Below are positions 19,772 through 28,574 of a DNA stretch of 64,000 bases, one piece after another. This DNA comes from Nematocida parisii ERTm1 (Eukaryota; Microsporidia): contig NW_013524648.1 of the NCBI RefSeq assembly GCF_000250985.1, forward strand, positions 248,001 to 312,000. Direction: 5' to 3'. The notes under the pieces were generated by a model. It was not told the origin of the DNA, did no database searches, and worked only from the letters and a program-made list of their open reading frames with translations. Made by a program: the position numbers and the translations under genes. Position 1 is the first letter of the stretch. Each line of letters starts with the position of its first letter.

Positions 19772-20022
19772 AACTGCTTCTTTAGGATTTTACACATTTT
19801 AAAAGTCAACTATAAACAATTAGAATTTCTATATTTATTAGATTTATGATTAAGCCCTGCTATAAGTATGTGTTTTATGCCAAAACAAAGGATAGATAGC
19901 ATGTTCTTAATAAATCTATATTTTATTTGCTTTAAATATAGGTTCTTTTTATTTTTAATACATTATTAAGATAAAATTATGAGAACAGACATGTTGATAG
20001 CTATACTAGCTCTAAATCATTT

Positions 20023-20027
20023 AGATC
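20023..20027. repeat. Left target-site duplication AGATC
   Basis: AGATC directly before the TG of the left LTR. The same five bases stand directly after the CA of the right LTR at 21803-21807. Confidence 0.85.
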
Positions 20028-20366
20028 TGTGGTGACACCACCACTCGGACGGGAGCCCCCGAGGGCGATCCGTCTGCGCGCCAGCTCGCGCGGTGATCCC
20101 GCCAAAGCAAAGGCCGGGATCTCTGAATCAGTATATCAACTTCCGACTATTTAACCGGAGCTCTTCCCCCAATTTAGGGGGAGACTCAGGGAAGCATCGA
20201 CGGCTTAACTTCAGCGCCAGGCCTAACACAACTGCGCCCGAGACTCCGTGTCCGCGCAGGCTTGGGCCGCTTCCTAAAGACAATAAAGAGCTCTCCCCTT
20301 TCACTCTCTTCTCTCTCTTGGCCACGTAGCAGGGCGGCGGTGGCGTTACTCCTCGTGAGTACGTCA
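20028..20366 (+). repeat. Left LTR (339 bp)
   Basis: TG...CA ends. It contains a TATA-like ACTATTTAA around 20150 and a polyadenylation signal AATAAAGAGCT near 20282, giving a U3-R-U5 layout. It differs from the right LTR only at 20323 (C here, T at 21759). Confidence 0.9.
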
Positions 20367-21463
20367 TAATGAATTCATTAATGTAAACTAGCCAGCCAAA
20401 ATAGCCCTGTGGGCAATGCGTAGTCGCATAGGACGGAGCAAGAGTAGTGAACTACTACTAGCCGCGCTCGGCATCCGATGACCAATATTACATCCCGGAG
20501 CCGGTCAATTGCGCCACAACTCAAGCTACCCAGACACAAGCTTCCTGATCCGCCACGTAGCCGCATGGGGGGCAACCCTAGCCGCCGTCATCGATCACAG
20601 CCAGGATCCATGACCATCCAGGCGACGTCTTGTGCGGTACGGGCACCACTAGAAATTTATTTTATCTCAATTTACCGTCACCCAACAGAGGCCTATGACA
20701 CTAGAACGAGGCTCATTCCCAGGCCGCCACGACGAACGGGCCCCTAGAGAATAGTTATCGGGCAGCATAGCGCCCCCACCAGATGGCACGCGCTATCGAC
20801 CCAGTTCACCATTATAACCTACACACACCAGGCAGAATCTACTTGGGCACTTCTGGATGCACCCATGGTGCCAACAACATATCTATTCGCAACTGCTAGC
20901 ACCACCGGATGGTCCGCAGCATGCCCTAGGCCGCAGCAAACCTGCCGCCCACGCACCTCCAGCAACACGACGCAGCGTCGCCTCCGAGGCCGGCGTCGCT
21001 CGAGGCAGCCTTAATCATCATTCATTTATCTTTATATCCAGACCCAGAGCAAGACCAGTCCTTCACGCAAACAGCACACAGCGGCCAGACCGCCTTCACT
21101 CAGCACCCAAGCGCCCACACACTAAGGGACACAAATCAAGAACACTATTACTGAGACCACACGATCCTACCGGTGGCAGAACACCACTACATCCAACGAC
21201 ACTATGAGAATCAGGACAGGAAAACCGGAGAGGAGCAGGGGAGCGCTCCAGTCTCCACACACGCGCCTTCGCGCACCAACCAACTACAATCATCCCACAG
21301 CTTTCCCAGGAGCACACCGACAGGCCCTTGGCTAGGTCTGAGTTCCAAACCATGCGCACTTGCCGCAACCAACATATCCATCTGGGATCCAACTCAAACA
21401 CCAGGGGTTTTGGGCAGAACCCACCGATACGCTTCGCTTCACCTTCCGCTAGGAGGGGCAGGA

Positions 21464-21802
21464 TGTGGTGACACCACCACTCGGACGGGAGCCCCCGAGG
21501 GCGATCCGTCTGCGCGCCAGCTCGCGCGGTGATCCCGCCAAAGCAAAGGCCGGGATCTCTGAATCAGTATATCAACTTCCGACTATTTAACCGGAGCTCT
21601 TCCCCCAATTTAGGGGGAGACTCAGGGAAGCATCGACGGCTTAACTTCAGCGCCAGGCCTAACACAACTGCGCCCGAGACTCCGTGTCCGCGCAGGCTTG
21701 GGCCGCTTCCTAAAGACAATAAAGAGCTCTCCCCTTTCACTCTCTTCTCTCTCTTGGCTACGTAGCAGGGCGGCGGTGGCGTTACTCCTCGTGAGTACGT
21801 CA
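21464..21802 (+). repeat. Right LTR (339 bp)
   Basis: The same length as the left LTR, with one mismatch. It ends 75 bases before the ATG of the gene at 21878, so its promoter or U5 end now forms the upstream region of that gene. Confidence 0.9.
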
Positions 21803-21807
21803 AGATC
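21803..21807. repeat. Right target-site duplication AGATC
   Basis: Matches 20023-20027 exactly. Five bases is the usual duplication size for Ty1/copia and Ty3/gypsy integrases. Confidence 0.85.
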
Positions 21808-21877
21808 ATATTGGTTAATTGTGCTAGTTAATGTTTGATGCTCCAGCTATAAATAAAAGTATTTCTTTTACAAATAT

Positions 21878-23686
21878 ATGGTAAGAATCGTTGAAAGAAA
21901 GAAATGCTTATTATTAGCAATACCAATGATATTAGGAGCTATGATAAATCCAATGATAAATTATACTTCATCAATAGTGCAAACAGACATACCCGTGGCG
22001 ACATATCAGCCTATGAAATTTCCAGATGTTTATATGGCTAAAAACAATGAAGACTCTTATTCAAACCACACATTGGCCTATTCAAGTTATAAAGATAAAT
22101 ATGAAGACAAAAATACTTTTATACCTATAGACTCAGTAGAAAATGATATGTCTAACAGTAACTCCTATGTTATTTATAACACTATATTAGACGAATACCT
22201 GCAATATGGCAATGTATATGCGCATTTAGAGAGTATGAATAAGCATGAGGTATATAAGAGACTATTAGATAGTTTGCAAGAAGATTTTTTTGGCCCAGAT
22301 ACTATTTATGGAAATAGTATAAACAATGAAAATAGCAAAAAAGTGCTATCACACTTACTACTAAGCAACTTGTCACCAATAGAATCGATGGCGATAAAGA
22401 AGATAATGTCTGGTGGTCCAGAAAATCTGTATAATCCCATTGAATATAACAAGTCTACTTTCTCTTCTGGTGCAAACAGTTCAATTTTTAATAATATTAT
22501 AACAAGAGAGGTACAAACAAGAAGTATACTAAGTGAATTTGACAGTTCTCTTCTAGAGGTTTTTAATGAATTATTTGCTATTAACAGCAGATTTGTTGTA
22601 GATAGAGGTACTATAGAGACAATTAATAAATACGCCTCTGCTGTGCGCACAACATATGCATATTTGTCAAAACAACTACTGCTGGCACTGGATAGTTGTA
22701 AAACCCAAAATGTTTATTCGGCAGAATCATTGCAGAAAATAATGTTGTTTTCTATAGAATACTTAAGCGATTTTGGGGAGAATATCACAGATTCGGGCAT
22801 TTCATCTGACGATGATTTACATTTAACTATTTCAGATTATGTATTTAAGAATATTCAAGAGTTTTCCAAAGACATAAATAATGCATATTACTTTCAGGCC
22901 ACAGTAATTAACACAATACTGCAAATAAAAGAACTGCTCCCATTTATAGCTTCTTCTATGGATGTCTTGAAGTTAACCGAAAAAACCAAAGACCAAATAG
23001 CAACAATTGAGTATGCAGAAAAATCTATACAGGAAGGCCTTAACAAAGCATTTGATGAGTTGTTTCTATTTAATCCTTACTTCTTTGATGTAAAATATGT
23101 AGAGCGAATAAATATATACCTGCAGACAAGCATAAACAAGCTTTTGTTTGGAATAAATATAATATCCGTTTTGTTACAAAAAAATATTGAAACTTTAGAA
23201 GTGTGTCTGAATGAAATATTAGACAAAGCAGATGCATACTCAGCGGATAATAAAATAGAGCTAAATATGCTGAATTATTCAGATAAAAAATTCATACAGG
23301 AAATACGAAGAAGCTCCCGTATTATAAATAGAATAGAAGAACAAATTAATGGGCTAAAAGAATCTTTACTTAATTCCCAGGACAGTAAAACTATCTCCAG
23401 CCTTATATTCAAACAGGAGGAAGACATGGATGAGTGGATAGACATATTGTACTGCAAATATAAAACATGTATAGACGAGGATGCTGATGAGTATGAAGAC
23501 GAATTTAGAAGTGGCATAGAATTCTCTAAAACATCGAATAACTCTTCTAAAGTTAAAATAGGTTCTAATGAAGCTAGAAGTGATTTTGTATCTAAGAGCC
23601 AAAGGTTTTATTTAAAGTATTTAAAGCCTATTTTATATATTCCTATAAGCATAATTATATATATACACGCAGAAATTATTCAGTAA
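21878..23686 (+). CDS. Secreted or membrane-anchored protein with two internal homologous repeats, unknown
   Basis: 602 residues from ATG. The N-terminus (MVRIVERKKCLLLAIPMILGAMI) is a signal peptide or anchor, and the last ~25 residues form a hydrophobic helix, so it probably spans or is tethered to a membrane. Two segments look like diverged copies. The first has FNELFAINSRFV followed by a V-D-R-G-T-I-E-T-I-N helix and ...NVYSAESL. The second has FDELFLFNPYFF, then VKYVERINIYLQ, then ...DAYSADNK. They are about 165 residues apart. A Leu/Ile/Asp-rich helical fold is suggested. An acidic patch occurs near 550-560. No known family. The LTR element sits directly upstream and may have replaced its native promoter. 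Confidence 0.7.
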   Translation: MVRIVERKKCLLLAIPMILGAMINPMINYTSSIVQTDIPVATYQPMKFPDVYMAKNNEDSYSNHTLAYSSYKDKYEDKNTFIPIDSVENDMSNSNSYVIYNTILDEYLQYGNVYAHLESMNKHEVYKRLLDSLQEDFFGPDTIYGNSINNENSKKVLSHLLLSNLSPIESMAIKKIMSGGPENLYNPIEYNKSTFSSGANSSIFNNIITREVQTRSILSEFDSSLLEVFNELFAINSRFVVDRGTIETINKYASAVRTTYAYLSKQLLLALDSCKTQNVYSAESLQKIMLFSIEYLSDFGENITDSGISSDDDLHLTISDYVFKNIQEFSKDINNAYYFQATVINTILQIKELLPFIASSMDVLKLTEKTKDQIATIEYAEKSIQEGLNKAFDELFLFNPYFFDVKYVERINIYLQTSINKLLFGINIISVLLQKNIETLEVCLNEILDKADAYSADNKIELNMLNYSDKKFIQEIRRSSRIINRIEEQINGLKESLLNSQDSKTISSLIFKQEEDMDEWIDILYCKYKTCIDEDADEYEDEFRSGIEFSKTSNNSSKVKIGSNEARSDFVSKSQRFYLKYLKPILYIPISIIIYIHAEIIQ

Positions 23687-23948
23687 TAAAAGTACCTGCA
23701 TATAAAGATACCTGCCTTGGCCCTAATAAATACATATTTAACACTAGAAAAATAGGTTGTACTAGAAACATCATATATCTTGAAATCAATTTTAAAATGT
23801 CTAACCAGGAAAAAATCTATAAAAACTAAAAAAAATTGCAAATATATTAAATTATACAAAGCATAAATAGTTAAAAGCGCATTTACTTATTTAGAGTTTA
23901 AAAAGTACTGTACACCTGAAAGAGCACCTCAGAAGCATAGTAAAATAA
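23687..23948. other. Intergenic, AT-rich, no gene seen
   Basis: The 3' side of the repeat-protein gene. Nothing is supported until the promoter-like block that starts at about 23949. Confidence 0.4.
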
Positions 23949-24104
23949 AACACGTGTTTGAGTGTTTGTTTATGTTTGTTTAGTGTTGCTGCAACAAGAA
24001 CTAATAAATTGCTTAACAAACAAAGAAATAGACCAATAAGACCGGTCTAAATACATTCTAAAACACACGTGTTTTATGTTTGTTTACAATTGTAGGTATA
24101 AATA
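23949..24104 (+). promoter_or_regulatory. Structured promoter: duplicated CACGTG + TATGTTTGTTTA modules and a TATA box
   Basis: CACGTG occurs at 23951-23956 and 24066-24071 within AACACGTGTTT-like palindromes. Each is followed by an exact TATGTTTGTTTA (23971-23982 and 24075-24086). Between them lies the palindrome AGACCGGTCT. TATAAATA at 24097-24104 is 25 bases before the ATG of the next gene. CACGTG is the classic bHLH (E-box) site and TGTTTGTTTA a forkhead-like site in other eukaryotes; their use here is inferred. Confidence 0.65.
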
Positions 24105-24128
24105 GGCGTGGGCTTATGCAAAATCAGA

Positions 24129-25553
24129 ATGGAAAAAGTAATATCATCAAATGACATCACTGCTACAAATACCATAGCAGAGGATCAAAATGTGGTAGCT
24201 GAGCTTTCTGAGCCTACAGAAAACCCTTCTTCTGGTGAACCACAAGAAGAAGCACAGCCATCCGACCCTTCTTCTGCTTTGGTGCTTGAAACTACCGAGC
24301 CAACCAATGATGAAAAGCCGGCACCTGAACAAGAGACCACAGGTGATTCGGAGAATGCCCCCAGAGAAAGAAAATCTATATTTAGAAAACTTTATGGGGG
24401 GATAAAAAGAATTCCAGCAAATGCTGCCAGACATGGATCTAGCATAAAGAACAAAACAATCCATCTGTTAAGAGTGGTAACCTGCAGTGCAGAAGCATCT
24501 GAAATTACAGTAGATGCTCCTATGGATGCTCCAGTTGAAGCCCCTATCGGACCACCAAGAAATCTTACTGTAGTTGAAAATGCTATTTTGCAAACTCAGC
24601 TGTGCCTTGAAGAGATGGACAGGCAACTACAGGAAGTTGAGCCTCCAGTACATAGGCAGATTGATACATCCTTACTTTTGGATTCATTTGAACTTATTTC
24701 TAAGATTCAAAAGATTATTTCTTCATCTAATCCAAAAACATCCGATTTATCTCTCCCTATGGTAATTGTTCACTCAATGAGGGAGTCCTCCCTGGATCTT
24801 AGCAACTCTCTTTTCAATGCAGAGGAGAAGTTATACTCCAGCCTTATGTCTGGGAAAAGGCCAAACACTTTAATAAGTGGAAGAATAGTTAAGTATCTCA
24901 TTTCTAAAGCATATGAGCCAAGTACCTACCTAAAGTATTGGCTGGCTAAGAATTCGGACTTTGAAAAGGCATATACCGAGTTATATCAATCTACTCTTGC
25001 CTCTTTAACAACAGATGTTGAGGACTGCTTAAGAAGTGAATTCCCTGTAATGTTCTTTACAGAGGTAATACATGAGATAAAGGCCCAATTAGTAAAAAAA
25101 CTCTCAGCAGTTAAATTACAAAAGGCTGAACATAATGAGCTTGAGGTCTTATTTGTAAGCCCATCCATTAGCAGTGGCTTAGAAACAACTAAAGAAATTG
25201 ACACTTACTTACAGAAAAACATTTCTCTTGAAGACCCTCAAGAAGTAAATGCCTCTCAAATTTCTGACGTAGCTGATACTGAAGTGGCTGCTGAGCCATC
25301 GGCCAACCCATCCGAGGAGCCAGCAGCAAACTTATCAGACAGCAAGCCAATAGTGTTTGAGTCTACAAAGAAGGTAAAATCTGCTCTTAAAAACCCCAAC
25401 AAAATTGAAAAGAGCGTAAAAAAAAGAGTAACTTTTTCAGATAAAATCAAGAGTGAACACCCATCTGATCAAGATACTCCCTCGGCAGAATGCACTCCAG
25501 TTAATCCAGCAATTGAGTTGCTTGTTCCAGAAGCATCTAAATCCAATATATAA
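24129..25553 (+). CDS. Acidic low-complexity protein with central basic patch, unknown
   Basis: 474 residues from the ATG at 24129. An in-frame GTG 21 bases upstream is not used. Residues 1-85 are Glu/Pro/Thr/Ser-rich. A basic stretch around 85-115 (R-E-R-K-S-I-F-R-K-L, K-R-I-P-A-N-A-A-R) may bind nucleic acid or act as a nuclear signal. Residues ~150-340 are helical and folded-looking. The C-terminus is again acidic, with a KSVKKRVTF segment near 435. The folded part contains a P-S-T-Y-L-K-Y-W segment that resembles P-S-V-Y-F-K-W in the gene at 57276, hinting at distant kinship. Its codon use is less AT-biased than that of the accessory genes, and the structured promoter suggests strong or staged expression. 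Confidence 0.7.
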   Translation: MEKVISSNDITATNTIAEDQNVVAELSEPTENPSSGEPQEEAQPSDPSSALVLETTEPTNDEKPAPEQETTGDSENAPRERKSIFRKLYGGIKRIPANAARHGSSIKNKTIHLLRVVTCSAEASEITVDAPMDAPVEAPIGPPRNLTVVENAILQTQLCLEEMDRQLQEVEPPVHRQIDTSLLLDSFELISKIQKIISSSNPKTSDLSLPMVIVHSMRESSLDLSNSLFNAEEKLYSSLMSGKRPNTLISGRIVKYLISKAYEPSTYLKYWLAKNSDFEKAYTELYQSTLASLTTDVEDCLRSEFPVMFFTEVIHEIKAQLVKKLSAVKLQKAEHNELEVLFVSPSISSGLETTKEIDTYLQKNISLEDPQEVNASQISDVADTEVAAEPSANPSEEPAANLSDSKPIVFESTKKVKSALKNPNKIEKSVKKRVTFSDKIKSEHPSDQDTPSAECTPVNPAIELLVPEASKSNI

Positions 25554-25898
25554 ACATAGCATGAAATTGGTCTCTTCAATACGCTTCCTTCTATAATGGA
25601 AATAAATACTAATACGCACTTAATATTTTTACTGGTTTAAAACCATTATTTACTACTCTTTATCTCTCAGCTTTCTTTCTTCTCCCTTGTTTATCTTAAT
25701 ATGTCTAAACACGCGTATTCTAATTGTTTATTATATTCATTTTAAATTAAATTGGTGTTTATATACTAGTTTATTAAAAAGACAATTCGTACTTATACCA
25801 CTATAAAATATATCAAAGTGAAGAGTTTATTTTTACAAATAGAATTGAAAATCTATAAATCATCAAGGTTACACAACAAATCAGTATACACCAGATGG
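25554..25898. other. Intergenic between convergent genes, no gene seen
   Basis: About 345 AT-rich bases with no supported gene. It carries the 3' ends of the acidic protein gene and of the TFIIIC-like gene. Confidence 0.4.
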
Positions 25899-28424
25899 CT
25901 ATCTAAGCATTACCACTGAATCAGAATACTTTTTCTTTATATGAAGCAGAAATATAGTTGGATACTGATTAATGATAGTTTCTATCTCTATTCGGGTAGT
26001 AAAGTTCTTTTGTTGTGCTTTATTGAGACATACTGCTCCATTATGTATTAAATAGAGGAACAAAGATGCAGCAGCGTAAGAAACAGCACTATTATCAGAA
26101 GATATTTTGCTAATACCATCTATTCCAAAGGTCTGTAGATACATGCTAGAAGAATACGCCTCGCTACTTTCCTGATTGGTATCGGATATACCATTTGTTC
26201 TATACAGTGCTATTTTAGCATTTGTAACCGCTTTTTTGTACTCTTCAAATATCTTTATCTGAATTATCACATTGTTCCTTATTGATGCTTTAGAGAGCAT
26301 GAGTACTTTATATGCATTGAGTGTTAGAATCACATATTCAAGCAGAAAATAGTCATATTCCTGGAAGGCTTCAAGTGCCCAAACAGTGCCCATATTAAGT
26401 AATTCTGTTTTTACTGCATATATGCACTGAAGTATCTGCTCCTTTGAAAATACTTTGTTGTTTAACTCTATATCTTCTGCACAAAGCTGGTCATAGTTTG
26501 CTGGAGATATTTTCATACAACTGTTGAATATGCTGTATGTCTTTTTAAACGACTGTTTTCGAATAAAAAGCCCAATTATATCTGATTTTATCTCCTTGTT
26601 ATGCCTGCTGCGTAATATTGAATCTATTCCCACACCAAATGCTATTTGCTTTGGAATGGTGCCATCCGGCTTAGAACAATCTGCTCTTTTCTCCAATTCA
26701 TTGCACATGCACTGATATAGAGCCTCTCTCTCTTCTTTATTTATGAAAGACAATTCTTTTCGCATTAAACTATCTTCTTCAACTGAACTGGCCACCTCAT
26801 TATCACACAGTGCATAATACACGGTATTTGTTGATGGATTGGGCATTTCTTTGAGTTCTAAATTATCTAACAATTCATCTATATATTCAGTTAAAATGTT
26901 TAGATATTTCTTAGCTGTGAAGTACTTAGACAGCTCTACTCCAGCATCCTTTCTAAAGTTATTATAGGGCACGCTTTCCCAGTCTTTTTCTAATCCACTG
27001 TAAAACTCGTGCACTTTGTTTCTTAAATTTGGAGCCGAAAATGGAAACACAGAAAACAGAATCCACATTGGCAATTCATCCACGGTCTGGTGGTTTTTTT
27101 CAATTCTTAATGACGATTTTCTCCAGAAATCTTTTAGTATCCGCAGTCGGTTTTCTTTTTTGAGCACATACCCATTGCCTTCAGATGCAAACAAGTTTTC
27201 ATACTCGGTGAATAGTATGCCTCTATAGTACTTCTTAGAGTCATCTAGCCTGCTTGGTTTAGTACTCTTTTCAGCCGATTGTGGGCTGTCTTCTGTATAC
27301 TCATCCTCATAATTATAGTCAATTACACCGTTATTGGTCACAATGCTAAAGGACTTATACCCCTCCTTTCTTATGCAATTTATGATCACAGGATCTGTTG
27401 GTTTTAGCGAACATATCTTAAACACATTTCTGGAAATGGTTTTCATTGCATATTTAATATACACGCATACCAAATCGATCTTTGAGGATGTCCGGGCAGT
27501 TCGTACAACAGTGTTCTTATCAATAGTATGCTTACTGCCAAGTATTTCAGATATTTTTTGATGAAATGCCTTATTGTACATGATTACCTGCTCTTTTGAT
27601 ACTAAGTCCTCTATCACCCTAGTGCGCTGCTCGGTGTCTATGCAGTCATTGTGTACCTCAATAGACCCTGCTGCCTCCACACCCTGCATATGGCTTTCAA
27701 ACTGTTTTTCTTTATTGCCATAGTGCTCTTTTAAGATATACCGGTGCCTTCTTGTCTTTCCTTCGAATTCTGTTACTATTTTTATTTCATCCCCAAATTC
27801 TTGCATGACATGTCTTAGTGCAACGTGCGCCTGCCTATTCTTTATCCCCAAATATTCTTTAATCTGCTGAGTGGATGTTCCTTCTGCTCTTGTCAATAAA
27901 TTGCGGATCTGCACATATATTGGTACATGTTGTAATAAATGCTTTGGCGGCGGATACTCAGGAAGCTCTTTTTCCTGCGGAAGGTCATCTTTACATAACG
28001 CAATTTTACTTCCATTTTCTAGCTTCTTGACAACTCCAGAAAGAACCAGCTTCTTTATAAAGTAGAAGAACGACTTGGCACCTATCTTTAGCTTTATTCG
28101 TGTATCATTACAGCTAACTGGATGGTCATGTACTACTAGTTCGTGCAAAATAAAATAATACTCTGGGCAGTTAAAATTTAATCTGCCATTGGTCATATAT
28201 TGCGTGAACTCTTTGTTGCTTGCCCGTATATAAGAATTTATGCTGGCATTTGGGTCTTGCTTAAAAAGTGTTGGATCTAAAGTTTCCTTCACTTTTCTAA
28301 GAGAAGATTCTGTGACAATCTCTACACCTGGCTGGTCTTTTAGTGTGATTATTTCATTTTTCTTGAGATCTTTTATCTGTATTCCATAGAATCCTTTTCT
28401 GCATAAATCCTCTGTTGTCAGCAT
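25899..28424 (-). CDS. Winged-helix protein resembling the B-block-binding subunit of TFIIIC (Tfc3/GTF3C1)
   Basis: 841 residues from ATG. Residues ~85-145 resemble the TFIIIC B-block domain: a helix EYYFILHELV, then K-L-K-I-G-A-K-S-F-F-Y-F-I-K-K-L-V-L-S-G-V-V-K-K. A second winged helix follows at ~168-235 (VPIYVQIRNLL, STQQIKEYLGI, then ...GKTRRHRYIL). The rest is helical without known motifs. TFIIIC binds the internal B box of tRNA genes and recruits TFIIIB and RNA polymerase III. Human and yeast homologues are far longer (>1,100 residues), so reduction would have occurred. A different multi-winged-helix factor is the main alternative. Confidence 0.6.
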   Translation of the reverse strand: MLTTEDLCRKGFYGIQIKDLKKNEIITLKDQPGVEIVTESSLRKVKETLDPTLFKQDPNASINSYIRASNKEFTQYMTNGRLNFNCPEYYFILHELVVHDHPVSCNDTRIKLKIGAKSFFYFIKKLVLSGVVKKLENGSKIALCKDDLPQEKELPEYPPPKHLLQHVPIYVQIRNLLTRAEGTSTQQIKEYLGIKNRQAHVALRHVMQEFGDEIKIVTEFEGKTRRHRYILKEHYGNKEKQFESHMQGVEAAGSIEVHNDCIDTEQRTRVIEDLVSKEQVIMYNKAFHQKISEILGSKHTIDKNTVVRTARTSSKIDLVCVYIKYAMKTISRNVFKICSLKPTDPVIINCIRKEGYKSFSIVTNNGVIDYNYEDEYTEDSPQSAEKSTKPSRLDDSKKYYRGILFTEYENLFASEGNGYVLKKENRLRILKDFWRKSSLRIEKNHQTVDELPMWILFSVFPFSAPNLRNKVHEFYSGLEKDWESVPYNNFRKDAGVELSKYFTAKKYLNILTEYIDELLDNLELKEMPNPSTNTVYYALCDNEVASSVEEDSLMRKELSFINKEEREALYQCMCNELEKRADCSKPDGTIPKQIAFGVGIDSILRSRHNKEIKSDIIGLFIRKQSFKKTYSIFNSCMKISPANYDQLCAEDIELNNKVFSKEQILQCIYAVKTELLNMGTVWALEAFQEYDYFLLEYVILTLNAYKVLMLSKASIRNNVIIQIKIFEEYKKAVTNAKIALYRTNGISDTNQESSEAYSSSMYLQTFGIDGISKISSDNSAVSYAAASLFLYLIHNGAVCLNKAQQKNFTTRIEIETIINQYPTIFLLHIKKKYSDSVVMLR

Positions 28425-28574
28425 TCCAAGTTCGATTCTGAAAAATACAAAAATATTTAAATACTTTTATTATTTTAGATAAGCATATATTCAATTGTAA
28501 GCTAAAATGGGAATCTGGCCAGAATACTTATCACAGTTAAGAATCATACTTACACTGCTAGAAGAGAAAATTTT

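Larger units (their letters stand above)
20028..21802 (+). mobile_element. Complete but non-autonomous LTR retroelement (TRIM-like), 1,775 bp
   Basis: Two 339-bp direct repeats (20028-20366 and 21464-21802) begin TGTGGTGACACC and end GAGTACGTCA. They are bounded by the 5-bp duplication AGATC. A polypurine tract, AGGAGGGGCAGGA (21451-21463), abuts the right LTR, as required for plus-strand priming. The interior (20367-21463) is GC-rich and lacks any frame resembling gag, protease, reverse transcriptase, RNase H or integrase; the longest frames (89-119 residues) are Pro/Arg/His-rich with no zinc knuckle. No tRNA primer site starting TGG follows the left LTR. It must therefore rely on proteins supplied by another element. 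The two LTRs differ at a single base by eye, so the insertion is recent. Confidence 0.85.

Noticed and set aside
20093-20329. 78-residue open frame (and 79-81-residue antisense frames) repeated at 20128, 21529, 21564 and 53106
   Set aside because: They occur only because the LTR is repeated. They overlap its promoter and polyadenylation signals, and the decayed copy at 34959 does not preserve them. Treated as LTR sequence, not genes.
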